DNA of 64,000 nt from Gillisella taibaishanensis (lineage in GTDB: Bacteria; Pseudomonadota; Alphaproteobacteria; Rhizobiales; Rhizobiaceae), in the NCBI RefSeq assembly GCF_001938985.1, contig NZ_MKIN01000028.1:28438-92437 (forward strand), given 5' to 3'. A program made the translations under genes and the position numbers. The notes under the pieces were generated by a model, which saw nothing but the letters and a program-made list of their open reading frames with translations, made no database searches and had not been told where the DNA came from. Positions 61,378-64,000 of this stretch are shown in pieces. How positions within the stretch are numbered: position 1 is the first letter of the stretch; each line of letters starts with the position of its first letter.

Positions 61378-61842
61378 ATGTCTCGTCCCCCGCTTCCCCC
61401 GTTCACCAGAGAGAGTGCCATCGAAAAGGTCCGCCTTGCCGAAGATGGCTGGAATAGCCGCGATCCTGCAAAGGTAGCGCTTGCCTACACGCTGGATACG
61501 CGCTGGCGCAACCGCGCAGAGTTCGCAAAGAACCGTGCCGAGGCAGAGGCCTTCCTGACGCGCAAGTGGAACAAGGAACTCGACTATCGCCTTATCAAGG
61601 AACTTTGGGCCTTTACCGGCAACCGCATTGCCGTCCGATATGCCTACGAATATCGTGACGACAGCGGCCAGTGGTTCCGCGCCTATGGCAATGAAAACTG
61701 GGAATTTGCCGAGGACGGCCTGATGCAGGAACGTCATGCAAGCATCAACGAACACCCAATCGCTGAAGCCGATCGCAAGTTCCGTTGGCCGCTGGGACGC
61801 CGCCCGGACGACCATCCTGGCCTGAGTGATTTCGGCTTTTAG
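61378..61842 (+). CDS. DUF1348 / NTF2-like protein
   Basis: A 154-residue NTF2-fold protein. VRLAEDGWNSRDPAKVALAY at the start, EFAKNRAEAEAFLTRKW, and EYRDDSGQWFRAYGNENWEF match the DUF1348 group of SnoaL-like proteins, often encoded beside AhpD-like genes. Its catalytic role is not established. It lies 76 bases past the AhpD-like gene with AAAGGAAC before the ATG and is probably in the same transcript. Confidence 0.88.
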   Translation: MSRPPLPPFTRESAIEKVRLAEDGWNSRDPAKVALAYTLDTRWRNRAEFAKNRAEAEAFLTRKWNKELDYRLIKELWAFTGNRIAVRYAYEYRDDSGQWFRAYGNENWEFAEDGLMQERHASINEHPIAEADRKFRWPLGRRPDDHPGLSDFGF

Positions 61843-61866
61843 ACAGCTGCACAAGGAGATGCAAAC

Positions 61867-62172
61867 ATGGCCAGTTCGTCCATTGATCCGCGGGTAAGGC
61901 TTTCAATAGAGCTGGCTCTCACGGGAACCACCGCGAGCGAAGCGCTGCTAGCGAAACAGGAAGGGTCTGGTCGTGCGCTTGGCATGACCGGCGCAGAGAT
62001 GGACATCGCAAGACGGGGCTCGAGCTTCGACTTCAATACGTCAGCGGCCGTATCGCTTGCATTGAATGCCTGCCGCGAAACACGCCAGCGCGCATTGCGC
62101 ACCGGCCTGTCCGAGAAAGCCTGTGCGGAAATCGAACGCATTTCGCAGGCTGACCATTCGCCAAACACATGA
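61867..62172 (+). CDS. small helical protein related to AhpD-like proteins
   Basis: A 101-residue protein 24 bases after the DUF1348 gene, with AAGGAGATG before its ATG. It has MTGAEMDIARRGSSFD, a segment similar to the middle of AhpD-type proteins, but lacks the CxxC motif. It may be a degenerate or regulatory partner of the full-length AhpD-like gene, or an independent small protein. No function can be assigned. Confidence 0.6.
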   Translation: MASSSIDPRVRLSIELALTGTTASEALLAKQEGSGRALGMTGAEMDIARRGSSFDFNTSAAVSLALNACRETRQRALRTGLSEKACAEIERISQADHSPNT

Positions 62173-62246
62173 CCAAGGGTAAGCCCCTTGAGGCTTCCGC
62201 TCCAACCACTTAAGGTCTTGGAAACGCGAGTGCTTTGGGGGAATAA

Positions 62247-63137
62247 ATGGATCGTTGGCAAGCAATGAGGATCTTTGTTAAGGTCGCTGAAACTGAAAGT
62301 TTCGCAGACACTGCGCGACAGATGTTCATGAGCGCTCCAGCCGTCACGCGCGCAGTTGCTTCGCTCGAAGACCTGATCGGCGCACGGCTTCTCGTGCGGA
62401 CCACCCGCTCTGTGAAGATGACCGAAGCGGGGGTTCGCTATTTTGAAGACTGCCGGAGGATCCTTGCCGATATCGCCGAAGCGGAAGCGGCTGCCGGCGG
62501 TTCATATGCTACGCCGACCGGTACCTTATCCGTAACCGCGTCAGCGCTGTTCGGGCAAATGTACGTCCTTCCGATCGTGACGGATTATCTTGACACATAT
62601 GCGACGATGAAAGCGAAGACGCTGTTCATCGATCGACCTGTCAACATCGTCGAGGAAGGGATCGACGTTGCCGTGCGCATTGGCCATCTTCCTGACTCGA
62701 ATCTTTCTGCCGTGAAAGTCGGATCGGTCCGTCGCGTCATGTGCGGTTCGCCAAAATACTTCGAGCGCTACGGCGTTCCGCAATCGCCGGCCGATCTCGA
62801 AAACCACCGCATCGCGGCGTCGACTGCTGCCTGGGCATCACCCGAATGGAAGTTCGGCAACGATCTGCGTGTCAATGTTGATGCGGTTCTGCAATGCAAC
62901 ACCAATGAAGCGGCTATACAGTCGGCACGTGAGGGATGGGGCCTGACAAGGGTGTTGAACTATCAGATTGGTCCAGCGCTCGTCACTGGAGAGCTGCAGA
63001 TCGTTCTCAGCGACTATGAAGAACCGCCCCTGCCAATTCACCTGCTGCATCCCGAAGGAAGACACGCTCCGGCGAAGATCAGGGCGTTTGTCGATATGGC
63101 TGCGACGCGACTACGTGAGAACAGACTTTTGAATTAA
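62247..63137 (+). CDS. LysR-family transcriptional regulator
   Basis: A 296-residue regulator. The N-terminal helix-turn-helix reads FVKVAETESFADTARQMFMS and GARLLVRTTRSVKMTEAG. The effector domain starts near residue 90 (GTLSVTASALFGQMYVLPIV). It lies 74 bases downstream of the GST-to-AhpD run on the same strand and probably controls that group. A GGGG stretch lies a few bases before the ATG at 62247. Confidence 0.9.
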   Translation: MDRWQAMRIFVKVAETESFADTARQMFMSAPAVTRAVASLEDLIGARLLVRTTRSVKMTEAGVRYFEDCRRILADIAEAEAAAGGSYATPTGTLSVTASALFGQMYVLPIVTDYLDTYATMKAKTLFIDRPVNIVEEGIDVAVRIGHLPDSNLSAVKVGSVRRVMCGSPKYFERYGVPQSPADLENHRIAASTAAWASPEWKFGNDLRVNVDAVLQCNTNEAAIQSAREGWGLTRVLNYQIGPALVTGELQIVLSDYEEPPLPIHLLHPEGRHAPAKIRAFVDMAATRLRENRLLN

Positions 63138-63655
63138 CGCCTCCCAGGGGAAGGGTTATTTCCTCTCCCTCACACAGCCCCGATCCAGTTTAACTTCTTT
63201 CGCCTTATAAAATACTGGCTGTTCACGAGCCAGCCTTGCAGCGGTCGCAGCGGGCATGTCACCAGCATGAATGGCAGTGTATTAGGTTACTAAAGGTGAA
63301 CCCACCAGGCTGCTTGGAACGCCACTTTGAGCCAGACGCCCAGGAGCAAAATGGGTATGCAGGCAAAACAGATGACGAAAAAAACCGGCCCGTCGTAAGC
63401 GTCCGGTGAAACTGCCTTTGAGATTTCCGGCGAACATCTGAAGTTACGTCACTAATTCCGTCATTAGAGACGTCATCAGGGGTCAACTAAGGGCCGCATT
63501 GAGATTTTGACAGGTTTCGAGCACGGCGGTCGCGCCGCCGGCGCACTGGCTGAGCGGCCTGCCGGGCGGCGGTCTTCAAAGATGGACGCTGACGCCCCTC
63601 CCGCGTTCCGATCGCCCGGAAGGCCGCGGCATGGATCAACCACACCGCGTCGGGA
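63138..63655. other. 518-base intergenic region with phased CGTCA repeats
   Basis: No convincing gene is visible. CGTCA occurs at 63447-63451, 63459-63463 and 63471-63475, exactly 12 bases apart, within otherwise unique sequence. These may be regulator contacts on one face of the DNA. The region ends beside the chloroperoxidase gene. Confidence 0.4.
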
Positions 63656-64000
63656 TCAGCCCTTGATGAAGGCCAGCAGGTCCTGGTTGAGCACATCGGC
63701 ATTAACGGTGAGCATGCCGTGCGAGAAGCCCGGATAGGTCTTGATCTGGCCGTTCTTCAGAAGCTTGATCGACTTCCTGGCGGCATCAGCGATCGGCACG
63801 ATCTGGTCGTCTTCGCCGTGAAGAACGAGCGTCGGTACGGTGATCGCCTTCAGGTCATCCGTCTGGTCGGTTTCAGAGAAGGCCTTGATGCCATCGTAAT
63901 GAGCTTTTGCGCCGCCCATCATGCCCTGACGCCACCAATTCTGGATCACGCCTTCCTGCACCGTGGCGCCCTCACGGTTGAACCCGTAGAAAGGACCAGC
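63656..64000 (-). CDS. non-heme chloroperoxidase-type alpha/beta hydrolase, 5' end outside window
   Basis: The C-terminal 114 residues of a cofactor-free haloperoxidase/esterase family hydrolase. GPFYGFNREG is followed by NWWRQGMMGGAKAHYDGI, the acid residue region VPTLVLHGEDDQIVPIADAA, and the catalytic His in YPGFSHGMLTVNADVLNQDLLAFIKG-stop (two conserved segments). The nucleophile Ser lies beyond the window edge. The reaction is probably ester hydrolysis or perhydrolysis. Confidence 0.88.
   Translation of the reverse strand, partial: AGPFYGFNREGATVQEGVIQNWWRQGMMGGAKAHYDGIKAFSETDQTDDLKAITVPTLVLHGEDDQIVPIADAARKSIKLLKNGQIKTYPGFSHGMLTVNADVLNQDLLAFIKG

Noticed and set aside
63447..63475. CRISPR-like repeat array
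   Set aside because: Only three 5-base repeats with 7-base gaps; no CRISPR repeat length, spacers or cas genes.

Overview
The window looks like an accessory stretch of a Rhizobiaceae replicon (Agrobacterium/Rhizobium type, probably a plasmid or secondary chromosome). The evidence is a GC-rich, rhizobium-like codon style, solute-binding-protein ABC transporters, many LysR/TetR/GntR/DeoR regulators, no complete tRNA or rRNA gene, no core housekeeping block, and many decayed genes and transposase scraps. All family names come from reading the translations; no database search was run.

Layout. 0-5.5 kb: XapX-type protein end, YtcJ-like amidohydrolase, isochorismatase-fold hydrolase, DoxX protein, a decayed Na+/H+ antiporter, and two small membrane proteins (DUF1275, DUF1622). 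5.5-7.1 kb: a graveyard of flavin/sulfur-type oxidoreductase genes cut by mobile-element scraps. 7.3-8.9 kb: a hipBA-type toxin-antitoxin pair. 9.1-15.0 kb: hydantoinase, class V aminotransferase and a polar amino-acid ABC transporter, divergent from a GntR regulator with a symmetric operator between them. 15.2-20.1 kb: FixJ-type relic, proton antiporter, transketolase, SDR. 20.7-25.8 kb: PRC-barrel protein, LLM oxidoreductase and two GH13 glucosidase/trehalose-synthase-like enzymes. 26-28 kb: relics plus an SDR/TetR divergent pair with twin operators. 28.8-35.2 kb: KAS II, TetR and an RND efflux pair.

35.2-37.5 kb is a small mosaic island: a Tn3-type transposase relic, a filamentous-haemagglutinin/CdiA fragment, a very AT-rich orphan gene resembling an immunity gene, and a NUDIX gene whose 3' end appears replaced by an AT-rich toxin-like tail. 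37.7-45.6 kb has the gene content and order of the Ti-plasmid acc (agrocinopine) operon: DeoR regulator, solute-binding protein, two ATPases, two permeases, a glycerophosphodiesterase-like enzyme and an inositol-monophosphatase-like phosphatase. Its binding-protein gene carries a one-base frameshift.

45.8-64 kb: an ABC-F ATPase, alpha/beta hydrolases, a CcdA-thioredoxin (DipZ-like) protein, a two-component system, Ohr, an aldehyde dehydrogenase/LysR divergent pair, then a run of plus-strand genes (GST, a PNPOx-flavin reductase-ferredoxin fusion, AhpD-like, DUF1348, small AhpD-like) ending in a LysR regulator. The end of a chloroperoxidase-type hydrolase runs off the right edge.

The most notable items are the acc-like operon with its broken binding-protein gene, and the CDI-like scar with a hybrid NUDIX-toxin-tail ORF overlapping an orphan immunity-like gene.
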